From the NCBI RefSeq assembly GCF_022012445.1, contig NZ_JAKLTS010000003.1, positions 62,001 through 126,000 on the forward strand: a stretch of DNA of 64,000 nucleotides, in the 5' to 3' direction. Of this stretch, positions 35,371 through 45,432 are shown one piece after another. The stretch's first letter is position 1. Each line of letters opens with the position of its first letter. This DNA is from Massilia sp. TS11. GTDB lineage: Bacteria > Pseudomonadota > Gammaproteobacteria > Burkholderiales > Burkholderiaceae_D. The notes under the pieces are model-generated. The model was not told the origin of the DNA, made no database searches, and saw nothing but the letters and a program-made list of their open reading frames with translations. Position numbers and translations under genes: made by a program.

Positions 35371-36089
35371 GGCCGGCCCCGCAGCGTCTGGAGGCGGCGC
35401 CTCGCCTCGGCCGCGTAGGCTGGCAGCTGGGCGAAGCGGTCGAGCGCGTAGTCGAGGCTCACGTCTCCGGCGGCCTTCGCGAAGCCCGTCGCCGGACAGG
35501 CGGCGCCGGCGCAACTGGGAACCGCAGCGGCGAGCACGAAAGCGGGCACGGCTTGTACCGCGTAGCGTTCGAACGCTTGCGGATCGATTTGCACGGCAAC
35601 CTGGCGCTTGCCGACCAGGCGCTGGACATGGAGCAGGGTGGCCCGCATCGAGCCTCCTTCGAGACCGCGCAACACGAGCGTCGCTTGGGCGCGGGCCGCT
35701 TGCTCGAACAGGCGGTCGAGCGTCGGTTCGGGCAGGGTCAACGTGATGAAGACGCTCAAAGTCCCGGCCTGGGCCGCTTGCGCCTCGGCGAGTTGGGCGC
35801 GCGCAGCGCTGCCATAACCAGCGGCGACCTGGCCGAGGTCGAGCGGCTTACCGGGCGCGAGCGGGAGCGCGTCGACATTCGGGGTGGTCGGCGTGCCCGG
35901 CACCGCCGCTTGCTGGTACTTGCGCGCGACGGCCGCTACTTCGGCGTCCGTCGGCGTGCGCTGCTGGGCACGCGCGCGGGCGATATCGGCCTCACTCACG
36001 GTCTGTTGGGCCACGGCAGCGGGGACGCACGCCAGGCACAAGAGGCCGAACAGGCGACCCCGGCGCGCGATGGGATCAGTATCCGACAC
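35367..36089 (-). CDS. trbC: TrbC, F-type pilus assembly protein
   Basis: The product has 240 residues. GTG 36089 is chosen because AAGGA lies six bases upstream and it begins a signal peptide (RLFGLLCLACVPAAVAQQ). The C-terminal half has the TrbC_Ftype pattern, LSVFITLTLPEPTLDRLF and AVPAFVLAAAV, a thioredoxin-like fold without active cysteines. It overlaps the traU stop by 14 bases. Confidence 0.85.
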   Translation of the reverse strand: MSDTDPIARRGRLFGLLCLACVPAAVAQQTVSEADIARARAQQRTPTDAEVAAVARKYQQAAVPGTPTTPNVDALPLAPGKPLDLGQVAAGYGSAARAQLAEAQAAQAGTLSVFITLTLPEPTLDRLFEQAARAQATLVLRGLEGGSMRATLLHVQRLVGKRQVAVQIDPQAFERYAVQAVPAFVLAAAVPSCAGAACPATGFAKAAGDVSLDYALDRFAQLPAYAAEARRRLQTLRGRP

Positions 36090-37095
36090 AGCAATTCCTT
36101 TTTCTGAACAATAGAAACGCGAAGTCTTCGCCTTTGACGGGGAATTCCTTTCCCGCGCCCCACAGGATCGTGGTGCGGCCGAAGGGCTGGCAGCAGCGCC
36201 CGCCGAGCTTGTCAGTTGCGGGCACGGGGAACAGCAATTGCGCCTTGTACGCCGTCTTGTCCATGACAGGCAGGAAGTAGGGGCCACACTGTCCCGCCTT
36301 GCCGTGCCAGCCCCACGCAAGCAGTTCGCGGTGCATCTTGGCCGTGAGGCGTTCGGTGATCAGTTCGGCCGTGCGCACGCCGCCCATATGGACCGGCACG
36401 TGTCCGTCGAACGGGTAGAGCCCGCCTTGGCAACCGGCGCACCAAAACAGCGGGGCCAGGCCGAAGCCGAGCGAGGCCGCGGCGCAGTCGGCGGCGCAGG
36501 CGGCAATGGCGACCGGATTCGCGAACAAGACCACTTCGGGATTGAGGATCAGGGACAGTTCGTTGTCGTTCCAGGTGGGATCGAGCTCGGTCAGATAAGC
36601 CAGGTCGAAGGCGCCTTTCTCCATGCAGGGAAAGTCCGTCACGGCCTGGAGCAGGGCCATCATCGTGTCGATGTAAAAGTGGGCCTGATAGAACGCGCCC
36701 GCGCCGCCGCTCGGATGCTGGAAGCGGGCCGCTTCGGCTGCCGGCAGGCCGGGATTGAGGTCGATGCCGCCAAGGGAGACGAGGCAGTAGGGCCGGCGGA
36801 CGACTTCGACCTGGCGTGCCGGCTCCCAGAAGCCGACCGAGAGGCCGAAGGTGGGGTTGGTCCCGCAAGTGCACACTGGCGACGGCGGATTCGCGATGTC
36901 TTCCTGGCCGTTGGCGCCGCCCAGGCTGACCGATCCGATGCTGATGGGAAGGATGCAACTCCAGCAAATGTCCGTGATCGGATTGGGAAACTTGCCCACG
37001 CAGGCCGGCTCTGCCGTAGCCGGCCGCGCCAGACATAGGGCGAGTGCGAGGGACAGCAGTTGGACGGCTCTGCGCGCGGTCGCTTGGACGTTCAT
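36076..37095 (-). CDS. traU: TraU, F-type pilus assembly protein
   Basis: The product has 339 residues with a signal peptide (VQLLSLALALCLARPATA). The start of the mature protein, CVGKFPNPITDICWSCILP, is the TraU hallmark, as are CTCGTNP and GHVPVHMGGV. About 14 cysteines suggest disulfide-dependent folding by the DsbC of this operon. Length matches the family (about 330). Overlaps traW by four bases. Confidence 0.95.
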   Translation of the reverse strand: MNVQATARRAVQLLSLALALCLARPATAEPACVGKFPNPITDICWSCILPISIGSVSLGGANGQEDIANPPSPVCTCGTNPTFGLSVGFWEPARQVEVVRRPYCLVSLGGIDLNPGLPAAEAARFQHPSGGAGAFYQAHFYIDTMMALLQAVTDFPCMEKGAFDLAYLTELDPTWNDNELSLILNPEVVLFANPVAIAACAADCAAASLGFGLAPLFWCAGCQGGLYPFDGHVPVHMGGVRTAELITERLTAKMHRELLAWGWHGKAGQCGPYFLPVMDKTAYKAQLLFPVPATDKLGGRCCQPFGRTTILWGAGKEFPVKGEDFAFLLFRKRNCCVGY

Positions 37096-37712
37096 GGCGT
37101 CTCTCCCAACTCATCCACGCGCAGGCGCCGTCCCTCTTGATAGACCAGGGCGGGCACTTGGGCGATCCCGAAGCGTTTGACGAGCAGGCCGTGCTGGTCG
37201 AAATACACGGGCATCTTCCATGACTTCATCAATTGCAGGTAGGAGCCGCCGAGCAGCACCAGCTTGGTTTTGCCGGGCTGTTCCGCGACGAGTGTGGCGG
37301 CGCGGCGCAATTGGGCCGGATCGCGGGCGTCGAGGAAGAGCAAGCGGCGCGAGAAACCGACCACATCGAGCGGGTTCTTGCGCGTGCCGGCCGCGAACAG
37401 CAGATGCCCTTCCGCGTCGACGACGTTGCGGTCGAGCGTGAAACTGGGGTCGTAGTAGTGCGTGCGCCCGGTGCGCCCCGTGGTCAGTCCGGGTACGGGG
37501 CGGGGCGCAGTCACGGCGGCCGTGTTGGCTTCCGTGATGCGCTGTTGTAGTGCGCGCAGCTCGCCGCTGCGTTCCTGTGCCTGCAGGCGCGTGCGGATCT
37601 GGTCGAGAAAACTCTGTTCCGTGATCGGATACACCGGGCCGAGCGCACCCACGTCTTGAGCGGCGACAGTGCGCACCACGAGGCAGCAGAACAGGAAGAT
37701 CAGGCGGTACAT
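37092..37712 (-). CDS. traW: TraW, F-type pilus assembly protein
   Basis: The product has 206 residues with a signal peptide (MYRLIFLFCCLVVRTVAA). TraW motifs are LGPVYPITEQSFLDQI near the mature N-terminus, RTHYYDPSFTLDRNVVDAEG, and late VYFDQHGLLVKRFGI with VPALVYQEG. ATG 37712 gives the normal family length; the upstream continuation of the frame is antisense-type noise. Likely periplasmic. Confidence 0.92.
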   Translation of the reverse strand: MYRLIFLFCCLVVRTVAAQDVGALGPVYPITEQSFLDQIRTRLQAQERSGELRALQQRITEANTAAVTAPRPVPGLTTGRTGRTHYYDPSFTLDRNVVDAEGHLLFAAGTRKNPLDVVGFSRRLLFLDARDPAQLRRAATLVAEQPGKTKLVLLGGSYLQLMKSWKMPVYFDQHGLLVKRFGIAQVPALVYQEGRRLRVDELGETP

Positions 37713-37723
37713 GGCGGCGCTCC

Positions 37724-38242
37724 TCACCACAGGGGCGTGACGCGCCCGATCACCTGATCGACGCGGATGAAGCCGCTCAGGGCGTAGCGCGAGTCGAAGC
37801 TGTCGTCGCTCGTGCCCTGGGCGTAGAAATAGCCGGGCGGGATGCGGGCCGGCGTGATCGGGTCGAGCGCGCGCCCATCGAAAGTGTGGGTCTTGGCCTG
37901 GCCCACATCGATGCCATTGACGTACACGCGGCGTCCGACCACGGCCACTTCGTCGCCCGCGACACCGGCCACGCGCTTGAAGAAGGGTTGTCCCGCGAGG
38001 CCAGGGTAAGCGCGCACGCCCGGGCCAGAAAACGCGAACACCACATAATCGCCGCGCGCTGGACTGTAGTTTCCGTGCCTGAGCCAGGCGACGTGGTAGG
38101 GCAGGCTGCCGCTGACGTTGAAAACGAGCGGCAGGAGCGGAGTCGGGGCGAGCAGCAGGCGCGCGCACATCAGTGCGAGGGCGCCCGACACCAAAACGTA
38201 CAGGAACCAATGGCGGCGCAAGTCTTCGCGGAGCGTCGTCAT
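37724..38242 (-). CDS. S26 signal peptidase (TrhF/TraF-like)
   Basis: This 172-residue membrane-anchored serine protease has one N-terminal helix (WFLYVLVSGALALMCARLLL). The catalytic Ser is expected in NVSGSLPYHVAW, and the general-base Lys in PFFKRVAGVAGDEV, followed by the box III-like YFYAQGTSDDSFDSRY. Conjugative S26 peptidases mature pilins or cyclise them. SXT-type elements carry one (trhF) at the same place, between traC and traW. Confidence 0.88.
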   Translation of the reverse strand: MTTLREDLRRHWFLYVLVSGALALMCARLLLAPTPLLPLVFNVSGSLPYHVAWLRHGNYSPARGDYVVFAFSGPGVRAYPGLAGQPFFKRVAGVAGDEVAVVGRRVYVNGIDVGQAKTHTFDGRALDPITPARIPPGYFYAQGTSDDSFDSRYALSGFIRVDQVIGRVTPLW

Positions 38243-38244
38243 GG

Positions 38245-38607
38245 TCACAGCCCCAATTTGGCCCGCAATTGGGCCGTAAGATCCGCCACCTCGGCCCGCT
38301 CGGCCAGCACGGCGCTGCGGTCGAGGATCGTGCAGGCGCAATCGCGCTGCAGGTCGGCCAGCGCGCCGGGCAGCTTGCGGGCGAAGTCGTTGCCGGCGGC
38401 GCTCGCAGCCTGCACGAGCGCTTGGCGGTCCTGATCGGATTGGACCCGGGTGGCGGCCTCGTTAAATTTCGCTTCCTGCGCGCGCACCAGGGCGGCCAGG
38501 TCGATGACGGCGATGCGCTGGGCGTGTCGTGCCTGGTGGACGGCCAGCAGTGCCATCGGCAAGGCTACCGCGATGGCCGTCAGGGCTTGCGAGAAGTAAG
38601 GCTTCAT
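38245..38607 (-). CDS. trbI: TrbI-type F pilus assembly protein
   Basis: The product has 120 residues with an N-terminal membrane helix (ALTAIAVALPMALLAV), then a periplasmic coiled region (IAVIDLAALVRAQEAKF). This is the F-type TrbI pattern, including VIDL just after the anchor. It overlaps traC by four bases and precedes the signal peptidase gene by two. TrbI affects pilus length and retraction in F. Confidence 0.8.
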   Translation of the reverse strand: MKPYFSQALTAIAVALPMALLAVHQARHAQRIAVIDLAALVRAQEAKFNEAATRVQSDQDRQALVQAASAAGNDFARKLPGALADLQRDCACTILDRSAVLAERAEVADLTAQLRAKLGL

Positions 38608-41123
38608 GCCTGCCCCCGCGCTTGCAGCACCATGTCGATGGCCTCGTCGATCGACAGACCGCGCGCGCGCAGTTCGTCGAGCACGCGGTTGTCTTCCAGC
38701 CGGTTCGAGAACAGCAGGTGCGTGGCCGGGTCCAACGCCAGGCGCGCCAGGCCTTCACCGATCGGCGACGAGATGTACATTTCGGAGAACACGCCCGGTT
38801 CCGTGCGCAGTGAATTGAGCAGGCGCTTCTTCGGTTCGTCCATCACGAGGCGCTTCTTGGCTTGCAGGGCTTCGATCGATTCCGGCTTTTGGCGCAAGAG
38901 GAAGACCCAGTCTGCGCAGTTCAGGGCCGACTCCAGCTGCGTCGAGGAGTAGTAGTCTTCCGCGTTCTGCGTTGCCGTGCCCAGGGCGCCGCCGTACTTG
39001 CGCGTGCGGCGCGCGGCCGCGTCGATCACGGCCGAGAGATAAGGGTCGTCGGTGCCACCGGTGTCGAGCTGCTGTTTGACCTCGTCGATGATGAAGACCT
39101 TCTTGCGGTTGCGAGAGAGGTACATCTCACCCGTGATCTGGTAAAGCAGGAGGCTGTTGAGGACCGGACGCAGGGCCGGCTTGCGCGACAATTCCTCGTT
39201 TTCGATCACGACCAGTTCATTGTCGAAGTTGACCGTGTTCGCGCCTTCGAAGAAGCGTTCATATTGCCCGCCCTTGGAGAAGGGCGCCAGCATGATGGCT
39301 AGGTCCTTGATGCGCTGGTCTTGTTTCAAGCCCAATTCCGGCAGCGAGCCTTCGACGAAGGCGTCGCGCATGGCCGTGATGGTCATGTCCTTGCCGTGGG
39401 CGCGCCACAGGTTCAGGATCATGACGGCGATGGCCTTGCGCTGCACGTCGCTGAGTTCGGCCTTCGGCGAACACATCAGGGCGATGGTAGGCTCCAGAAT
39501 CTCGATATCGTCCTCGATCAAACCGACGCGCGGGAACGGGTTGAAGCAGATCGGCACGTCGCTGCGCACCTCGATGAACGTGCCGCGCGCATTTCGGCAC
39601 AGCTTTTCCATGGAGCGACCGAAGTCGAGGATGCGCAACAGCGCGCCGGTGGACAGGTAAGACCAGGCGATCTCGTTGAGCATCACGGATTTGCCCGACC
39701 CGGAAGTGCCGATGACGGCGAAGTTGTAGTTGCCGCCGACGGCGTTGTCGTACAAATCGCATGCGACCAACTGGCCGCGCCGGCCCTGCAGCGTCAGCAC
39801 GGGCGTTCCGGTGCCCTGCCATTCGGCGATCAGGGGGGCCAGGTGAATCGCGTTGGCCGTCGTCTTGCGCGTGGTGCGGCGCATCTTGCGCAAGTCGCCG
39901 AACAGCTTGGGCGTCAACGTCATCGGCAGGCTCGCCAGCAGGGCCTGGCGTTGTTGGTAGACGTCGACGCTGAGCTCGAAGCCGCGCGCGCGCCAGACCG
40001 ACTTCGCCGTCTCGACCGCCGCCGTCGCCTTGTCGGGCGGCGCGAACACGGCCAGCTGGTGGTAGAGATAGACCAGACCGCCCCCGGCGTCGATGGTCTG
40101 CGCTGCCGCGCTCCAATCCTTGAGCTTCTCGGCCACGTCCGGCATGATTTGGGCCATCTTGCTCTGCGCGTTCTGGTTGGCCCGCACATGGTTGGCGACG
40201 ACGGCGTTGCGAGCCGTGTTCGGGTCGAGCACATGCACGCCCATCGTGATCATGAAGGGGGCCTGGTATTGGAGGGCGGGCTGCATCAGGTCGCCCACGA
40301 GACCGCCCGCCTGCCAGAGGTGGAATTGGCGCGGGTAGGACTTGACCGACAGGAAGCGGGCCTGCATGCCGTCCCCCTGCTCTTGCTTCCATATGTGCAA
40401 ATGGGTCGGATGCGGGTCCTGGATCGTGTCGAAGTCGACGATCTGGTCGCAGATTTCGCGGCCTTCGTCGTAATGCAGGGGAGCGGCAGCCCCGAACATA
40501 CGGTCCGGGTTGACGAATTGGGCGCACCAGTTGATCAAGTCGGAGGCGGAGCATACGCGGTTTGGGAACGCGGCCGTCGTGAGCGTCGCCGCCATGGCGT
40601 CGCGCAGGGCCAGGACGGCGTCACTGTCCCAACCCGCCTTGGGGTCGAGCGTGACGCTCAGCAGCAGCCGATAGTGACGCACGTGGCAGGGGAAGCCCTC
40701 GGACAGCGATTCGCGCGCGCCGCGCAGCAAGTGGCCGACGCGCTGGCGCGCCAGCTTCCTGTATAGATTGTCGTTGCGTGCCGGCCGCCCGTATGGCTGG
40801 GACTTTTCGTATTGGTCCGTGTCTTCACGGCGCAAATTGGCATAGGCGCGCAAGTGGGTTTGGACGTCCGGTGAGCCGAACAAATGGAACTGCAGGCCCG
40901 TCCCGGGCGGACAGGTCGCATACAGGCTCACCAGCACTTCGACCATTTGCTCGTCGGCGCCCGATTGCGGCAGCAGCTCAAGCACATAGCCAGGACCGTC
41001 GCGGTTGATGAAGAGCTGGGTGGCCGCGTCGTAGGCCCGGTAAGGGAGCCAACTGGCGAACCGGTCCGGCGCAGGCGCGTCGTGCGCCTCCGGGCTGAAC
41101 GACTTGAGGAATCCGAACACCAT
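38604..41123 (-). CDS. traC: TraC, VirB4-family transfer ATPase
   Basis: This 839-residue cytoplasmic ATPase powers pilus assembly. The Walker A motif GTSGSGKSV is at about residues 470-478 and the Walker B VFIIDEVKQ near 680. The N-terminal TraC-F domain is present, and RTRKYGGALGTATQN lies in the late motor region. Length is close to F TraC (875) and SXT TraC. Overlaps trbI; separated from traV by 15 bases. Confidence 0.96.
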   Translation of the reverse strand: MVFGFLKSFSPEAHDAPAPDRFASWLPYRAYDAATQLFINRDGPGYVLELLPQSGADEQMVEVLVSLYATCPPGTGLQFHLFGSPDVQTHLRAYANLRREDTDQYEKSQPYGRPARNDNLYRKLARQRVGHLLRGARESLSEGFPCHVRHYRLLLSVTLDPKAGWDSDAVLALRDAMAATLTTAAFPNRVCSASDLINWCAQFVNPDRMFGAAAPLHYDEGREICDQIVDFDTIQDPHPTHLHIWKQEQGDGMQARFLSVKSYPRQFHLWQAGGLVGDLMQPALQYQAPFMITMGVHVLDPNTARNAVVANHVRANQNAQSKMAQIMPDVAEKLKDWSAAAQTIDAGGGLVYLYHQLAVFAPPDKATAAVETAKSVWRARGFELSVDVYQQRQALLASLPMTLTPKLFGDLRKMRRTTRKTTANAIHLAPLIAEWQGTGTPVLTLQGRRGQLVACDLYDNAVGGNYNFAVIGTSGSGKSVMLNEIAWSYLSTGALLRILDFGRSMEKLCRNARGTFIEVRSDVPICFNPFPRVGLIEDDIEILEPTIALMCSPKAELSDVQRKAIAVMILNLWRAHGKDMTITAMRDAFVEGSLPELGLKQDQRIKDLAIMLAPFSKGGQYERFFEGANTVNFDNELVVIENEELSRKPALRPVLNSLLLYQITGEMYLSRNRKKVFIIDEVKQQLDTGGTDDPYLSAVIDAAARRTRKYGGALGTATQNAEDYYSSTQLESALNCADWVFLLRQKPESIEALQAKKRLVMDEPKKRLLNSLRTEPGVFSEMYISSPIGEGLARLALDPATHLLFSNRLEDNRVLDELRARGLSIDEAIDMVLQARGQA

Positions 41124-41138
41124 GGTTGGCCTCCGCGC

Positions 41139-41690
41139 TCACGGCTGATTTTGGGCGCTGGCAGTGGCGGCCCCGGTGGGCTGTCCCGCTGCAGTGGCGG
41201 CATCCGGAGAGGCGGGCGCAGCCGGTGACGGACCCGGCGGTGGCCTCAACAAATGCGCTACGCGCGAACGCAAGAAGGCGTCGCGGTTGCGCGTTTCGGC
41301 CGCCTCAAGGCGCCAGCGGGCGCCTTCCGTCTGCACGTAGACATAGGTCTCGTCGTTCAGGTCGTGATCGGCGTCTTCCCATGGTTTGATCCACATGCGC
41401 AGGACCCGGCCCGGTGAGCGCAGTTCCCCAGGGCCCTCGATGGCCGTCGCGACCTGCATGGCGGCCGGCGCCCTGGTGCTGAAGCCGCTACTCGGGGCCG
41501 GGGCGGGCGCGGACTGACCCGGAAGCTTGTTGTGCACGGCGTTCGCATACACGCCTGAGATGGACGTGCATGCCACGCCAGGCGGGGCCTTGCAGGCGAA
41601 TTCGCTGCTGGCGCCCAAGCCGCTCATATCGACACAGGCCGACAGGCTGGCGGCGGCCAATACGGCCACCAAGGGACGAATCGTGGTCAT
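41139..41690 (-). CDS. traV: TraV, outer-membrane lipoprotein of the transfer core
   Basis: The product has 183 residues. The lipoprotein signal ends at AASLSAC, followed by the TraV cysteine pattern [21 protein letters not shown]. The middle contains the [21 protein letters not shown] segment typical of the family. The tail is Pro/Ala-rich. With TraB and TraK it forms the outer core complex. Overlaps dsbC by four bases. Confidence 0.92.
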   Translation of the reverse strand: MTTIRPLVAVLAAASLSACVDMSGLGASSEFACKAPPGVACTSISGVYANAVHNKLPGQSAPAPAPSSGFSTRAPAAMQVATAIEGPGELRSPGRVLRMWIKPWEDADHDLNDETYVYVQTEGARWRLEAAETRNRDAFLRSRVAHLLRPPPGPSPAAPASPDAATAAGQPTGAATASAQNQP

Positions 41691-42448
41691 GGGGTACTCC
41701 GGGTAGGGGGAGGCGCAGCTGCGGCGCGCTGCAGGTGGGTTTCGATGTCGGACGCCGTCATCAGGCCGTCCACACGGCTGCCGTCGGTAAATACGATGGT
41801 CGGTGTGGCGCGCACGTTGAGGCGCGCAGCCAAGGTCCGGTTGCGTTCGAGGGGCGTTGGACAGGCGACGCGTGTGTCAGCTGCGAGCCGGTCCTCGAGG
41901 GCGGCGTGCCAGGCGGCCAGCCGGTCCGGGGCGCACCACACGGCGTTGGGCAAGGCCTCGCCCTGGAAAGGCACCATGAAGTTCAAGACAGTGACATCGT
42001 CGATCCGGTCCAGCTCATGTTCCAACTGGCGGCAGTAGGTGCATTGGGGATCGGAGAAAACGACCAGGCGGCGCGTGCCAGCGCCATGCACGCTACGCAG
42101 GGCGTCATCCTGCGGCAGGGCTTCCACCTCGATGGGGCCCGATACCGAGGCGGCCAAGGGCGGCTGCCGTGCGGCCTCCGCTTGCGTAAGGTCGCGCAGC
42201 GTTTGCGTGTCGAACAGGTGACCGAAGATCAAATAGCGCGTGTTCCCGCCCGAGACATAGGCCACGTTTTCGCCCATCCACACCGCGTACAGCCCCGGCA
42301 CGGGCGTGGCCGCGACGCGCGTGAACGTGGTGTGCGGATGCGCCTTGCGCAGGGCCGCCAGGAGGCGTGTTTCGGGCGTGGCGCTGATCGCAGGCGCAGC
42401 GACCACCGTCAAACCAAGCGCGTACGCGGCCAGCTTAGTCCTGTCCAT
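41687..42448 (-). CDS. dsbC: DsbC-like disulfide isomerase
   Basis: The product has 253 residues with a signal peptide at the start ([18 protein letters not shown]). An N-terminal dimerisation region precedes a thioredoxin domain with [16 protein letters not shown], an active CxxC, and cis-Pro strand [12 protein letters not shown]. It likely shuffles disulfides in TraU, TraN and TraH. SXT/R391 elements encode DsbC in the transfer region. Overlaps traB by 14 bases. Confidence 0.93.
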   Translation of the reverse strand: MDRTKLAAYALGLTVVAAPAISATPETRLLAALRKAHPHTTFTRVAATPVPGLYAVWMGENVAYVSGGNTRYLIFGHLFDTQTLRDLTQAEAARQPPLAASVSGPIEVEALPQDDALRSVHGAGTRRLVVFSDPQCTYCRQLEHELDRIDDVTVLNFMVPFQGEALPNAVWCAPDRLAAWHAALEDRLAADTRVACPTPLERNRTLAARLNVRATPTIVFTDGSRVDGLMTASDIETHLQRAAAAPPPTRSTP

Positions 42449-43748
42449 TGGCGCCTCCCTGCGGCAAGGGTGCGGCGGCCGGCCCTTTGGCGTCGGTCTG
42501 CGCGAACCCCTGGCCGCCGCCGTCGATGCGCACGCCGCGTGTGATCACGACCTCCAGGTGGCGACCGGCGCCAACCTCGATCACGGGGAACGTCTGTTCC
42601 GCCAGTTTGATGTAGTAGTTGGCCAGCATGTCGAGCGCACGGCCGGTGCCCGTGCCGATCCCCCGGCGCATCTGCTCGCGCATGTCGCCGCCCATGGTGG
42701 CGACCGTGCCCAGGGCCGACGTGGTGTACGTGGTGCCCGAGTTGGCGAAGCCCTGGCCGATGCCGCCTGCAGCCCCGGCCAACAACGCGTTGGCCAGCAG
42801 CTGGCCCTGTTTCTGGACAAGGCGCCCGCGCACGCCGGCTTTGCCGTCTTCGCCGAACACGCTGCCTTGTATTTTGACTTCGATGACGGCGCCATCCTTG
42901 CGGACGCAGGACAGGGTCTCGGTGCGGATGAAGGCGCGCTCGGAACTGATGTCGCCGTAGCCGGCACCGATGACGAAGCACTCCTTGATGTCGCCCCGGA
43001 ACTGGTTCGGCAGCACTGCCGTGTCGGCCAAGCGCAGCAATACAGGGTGGGGATTCGATTGGGCTTGTCCGCCCGTGGGCGCATCCAGGCCGCCCAGGAG
43101 GTCGGCCTTGACGAATCCGATCGGCAGGAAGCTGTCGATGTGCGGCAAGGACGGTTCGCGCGGCGCGCTTGGCGCACCGTTGGTGGGCGCGCCTTGGGAC
43201 CGTTCCGGCAGGGCCAGAGCGACGCGCGTCATGCTGGCCGCTTCATCGACGGCTGCGTCCACGAAAGCGGGCGCGCCGGTCGGTACTTGGGCGGGAGCCG
43301 CGGCGTCGCGCCTGCCGGCGGCGGACGGCGCGGGGGGCGCGGCCGGCGACGCGGGCGGGGCATTGGGCGGCATGCCTGGAGCGGCGAGCCGCGATTCGAG
43401 TTCGCCCATGCGCTTTAGCATAGTTTCCTCGAAAGCTTGGCGATCGGCGTTCATACGGTGTTGGTTTTCCTTGTCCTGCTCGTATTGGGCAAGCTTGCGC
43501 CCCGCCGTCCCGACCCACAGGTCTTGTGCCGTCACTTGCGTGCCTGGGGTGATGACGCCGAGGTTGGTGACGGCGCTCGGCGTCGGCGGCGGCGTAGTGG
43601 GACGCGGTTTCGCGCCGCTGTCGGAAAACGAGAAAAGAACCCAGAGGGCGCCGAAGCCGGCGGCCGCCAACAAGGCCAAGTTCAAGTATTGGCGCTGCTT
43701 CGGACTCAGACGCTCGGTCATGCGGCGGTATTGGTCGGCGAATTTCAT
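42435..43748 (-). CDS. traB: TraB, VirB10-like core protein
   Basis: The product has 437 residues. A short cytoplasmic start and one membrane helix ([20 protein letters not shown]) are followed by a coiled coil with [16 protein letters not shown] and a Pro/Ala-rich stretch. The beta-barrel C-terminal half has [20 protein letters not shown] and [16 protein letters not shown]. It spans both membranes and transmits the ATPase signal. Length is normal. Confidence 0.94.
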   Translation of the reverse strand: MKFADQYRRMTERLSPKQRQYLNLALLAAAGFGALWVLFSFSDSGAKPRPTTPPPTPSAVTNLGVITPGTQVTAQDLWVGTAGRKLAQYEQDKENQHRMNADRQAFEETMLKRMGELESRLAAPGMPPNAPPASPAAPPAPSAAGRRDAAAPAQVPTGAPAFVDAAVDEAASMTRVALALPERSQGAPTNGAPSAPREPSLPHIDSFLPIGFVKADLLGGLDAPTGGQAQSNPHPVLLRLADTAVLPNQFRGDIKECFVIGAGYGDISSERAFIRTETLSCVRKDGAVIEVKIQGSVFGEDGKAGVRGRLVQKQGQLLANALLAGAAGGIGQGFANSGTTYTTSALGTVATMGGDMREQMRRGIGTGTGRALDMLANYYIKLAEQTFPVIEVGAGRHLEVVITRGVRIDGGGQGFAQTDAKGPAAAPLPQGGANGQD

Positions 43749-43749
43749 G

Positions 43750-44544
43750 TCAATCTCCGCGCCGAATCACATACACGTGCGAGCTGGCCCCGGGCGCCAG
43801 CTCGTGGCTGTCGAGCGCAACGGCCGCCACTTGTTCTCCTTCGCGGTCGAATTCCTGTTCCGCCAAGGGCATCGGGAGCGTGCCTGTGTTGGTGAGGAGG
43901 TAGCGCTCGCCGGTCCAGCCATTCCAGCTGATGACGCGTTCCAGGGTGAGGGCCGTCGCCGCCCACAGCCGGTGTTCGCGGTTCACTTCCTCCAGGCGCG
44001 CGTCGGCCGGCAGGCGCTCCGTCGACAAGGCGAGCAGCATGGTCTTGAGGGCCTTGATCCGCTCCGAGCTGGGCGTCAAACGTTCCTCTGCAGCGGGCCG
44101 GGCCGCTTGGCTGCGGTCCACCAGCACGATGGTGTCGGCCGGGACGTCAGAGCGGCGCAGGATCAGTGTGTAAGTCGCCTTAGGCGAGGAGACGAAGAGA
44201 TTGATCGGCTTGGACGACTTGCCGACCGGTTTAATGTAGATCTCGCCCTTCGTCGCGTCGCAGTTGAGGATGAATTCGCCGTTGGGCGCGACAACGGGCG
44301 ACGGCGGCGGCGCGCCAGGGACGCCCGGCGCCGCCTGCGCGGCGGCCGACTGGCAGGTGTTGGCGTAAATGTTGCCGACTACGTCGACGATGCGCGCGCC
44401 TTCGATGCGGATGCGGGTCGCTTCGCGCGTGGCGACGACCGCCTGGACGGCCACGCCGTCGCGTGCGTCGCGCCGCTGCTCAGCGTGGACAGCGCCGCTA
44501 GCGCATGCCAACAGCAGCAGGGGGAGGATTTGCTTGCTTTTCAT
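43750..44544 (-). CDS. traK: TraK, VirB9-like secretin-type core protein
   Basis: The product has 264 residues with a signal peptide (ILPLLLLACASGAVHA), then beta-rich domains typical of TraK (FILNCDATKGEIYIKPVG, STKATYTLIL-like strand PKATYTLILRRSD). It forms the outer core with TraV and TraB. The start overlaps the end of traE by 47 bases, unusually long; both frames show normal composition and both are retained. Confidence 0.9.
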   Translation of the reverse strand: MKSKQILPLLLLACASGAVHAEQRRDARDGVAVQAVVATREATRIRIEGARIVDVVGNIYANTCQSAAAQAAPGVPGAPPPSPVVAPNGEFILNCDATKGEIYIKPVGKSSKPINLFVSSPKATYTLILRRSDVPADTIVLVDRSQAARPAAEERLTPSSERIKALKTMLLALSTERLPADARLEEVNREHRLWAATALTLERVISWNGWTGERYLLTNTGTLPMPLAEQEFDREGEQVAAVALDSHELAPGASSHVYVIRRGD

Positions 44545-45097
44545 CGGACACTTCCTCGAAGCGCTTGAGATGGATGCGTCCTCCGATCACCACGAAGGCC
44601 GCGCTATAGCTTTTTTGCGGTGCGGATGTTTCCACTCCGTTCACGCGCACATGTTCCGTGCCGACCAGCGTCACAGTCTGCGCCTTCTCGTCGGTTCGTA
44701 GCTGCCGCAGTGCAAAGGTCGAGCTGCCGTTGATCTTGCGCAGTCGGTCCGCTTCCAAATCCATCCGGGTACGGAAGGCGGCGGCCTCCTCGGGCAGCGT
44801 GTACTTGAGCAGCGTTTCCTTCTTCCAGTCGATCGACTCGGCCGATACGTCGAGGATCAGCCAAGCGAAGTAGCCTGCCATTTCTTCGAGGTAGGCTTGA
44901 TCCGCATGGTCGTCCGTGACCCAGAAGGTCTTTTGGGGCGCGGCCGGCATCAGGATCGTGCGGACCGCCCCGACCATCCGTGCGCCCCAGAGCGCGACGC
45001 ACACGAGCGCGATTGCCTGCAACAACACGGCGTGCGTCAGGCGGTCGGTGCGTTTGGTGAGCGCCTTGATATCTTGCTTGTATTGGTCCGCGTCCAT
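44498..45097 (-). CDS. traE: TraE, VirB5/VirB8-like pilus assembly protein
   Basis: The product has 199 residues. ATG 45097 is preceded by an AGGAG ribosome site and gives the usual TraE size. The membrane helix is near residues 22-45 (AVLLQAIALVCVALWGARMV); the periplasmic domain contains ADQAYLEEMAGYFAWLILDVS, the family hallmark. TraE is an inner-membrane assembly component. The C-terminal end overlaps traK. Confidence 0.9.
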   Translation of the reverse strand: MDADQYKQDIKALTKRTDRLTHAVLLQAIALVCVALWGARMVGAVRTILMPAAPQKTFWVTDDHADQAYLEEMAGYFAWLILDVSAESIDWKKETLLKYTLPEEAAAFRTRMDLEADRLRKINGSSTFALRQLRTDEKAQTVTLVGTEHVRVNGVETSAPQKSYSAAFVVIGGRIHLKRFEEVSDEKQANPPPAAVGMR

Positions 45098-45110
45098 GGA
45101 CTGCTCCTGG

Positions 45111-45410
45111 CTATCCCACCATGCGCTGCAAATCGGACGGCGGCGTGGCGCGCATCGAGGTGAGGGGCGATGTGGGGAAGTGCCAATAGGCCCAGTGCAA
45201 GGCGAAGGCCTCATGCTTGTCGGCTTTGAGCCGGGCCAATTTGCGCGACACGGCGATGCCTACCGCGAGCCACCCAATGAATCCGAGTTTCGTGTTGGAG
45301 GCATAGCCCAACAAGAAGGCGATCAGCACCGGACTGGCCACATCCACATCCCACAGGCCGATCTTCCAGATGTCGTCCAAGCGGGTCGGAATATAGGGAC
45401 TGGTTTTCAT
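45111..45410 (-). CDS. traL: TraL, VirB3-like membrane protein
   Basis: The product has 99 residues. The start IPTRLDDIWKIGLWDVD and a central hydrophobic pair (PVLIAFLLGYAS, LGFIGWLAVGIAVSRKLARL) followed by HWAYWHFP are the TraL signature. It is a small inner-membrane protein acting with the TraC ATPase. It sits between the pilin and traE as in F and SXT. Confidence 0.93.
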   Translation of the reverse strand: MKTSPYIPTRLDDIWKIGLWDVDVASPVLIAFLLGYASNTKLGFIGWLAVGIAVSRKLARLKADKHEAFALHWAYWHFPTSPLTSMRATPPSDLQRMVG

Positions 45411-45432
45411 CGCGATCGCCTCGACGCCGGAT

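Noticed and set aside
34072..35418. 448-codon plus-strand frame over traN
   Set aside because: It is a shadow of a Cys-rich TraN with signal peptide on the other strand.
39321..40766. 481-codon plus-strand frame over traC
   Set aside because: It is opposite the VirB4-type ATPase core and contains no recognisable domain.
42970..44568. 532-codon plus-strand frame over traB/traK
   Set aside because: Both genes on the minus strand are well supported; this frame has low-complexity composition.
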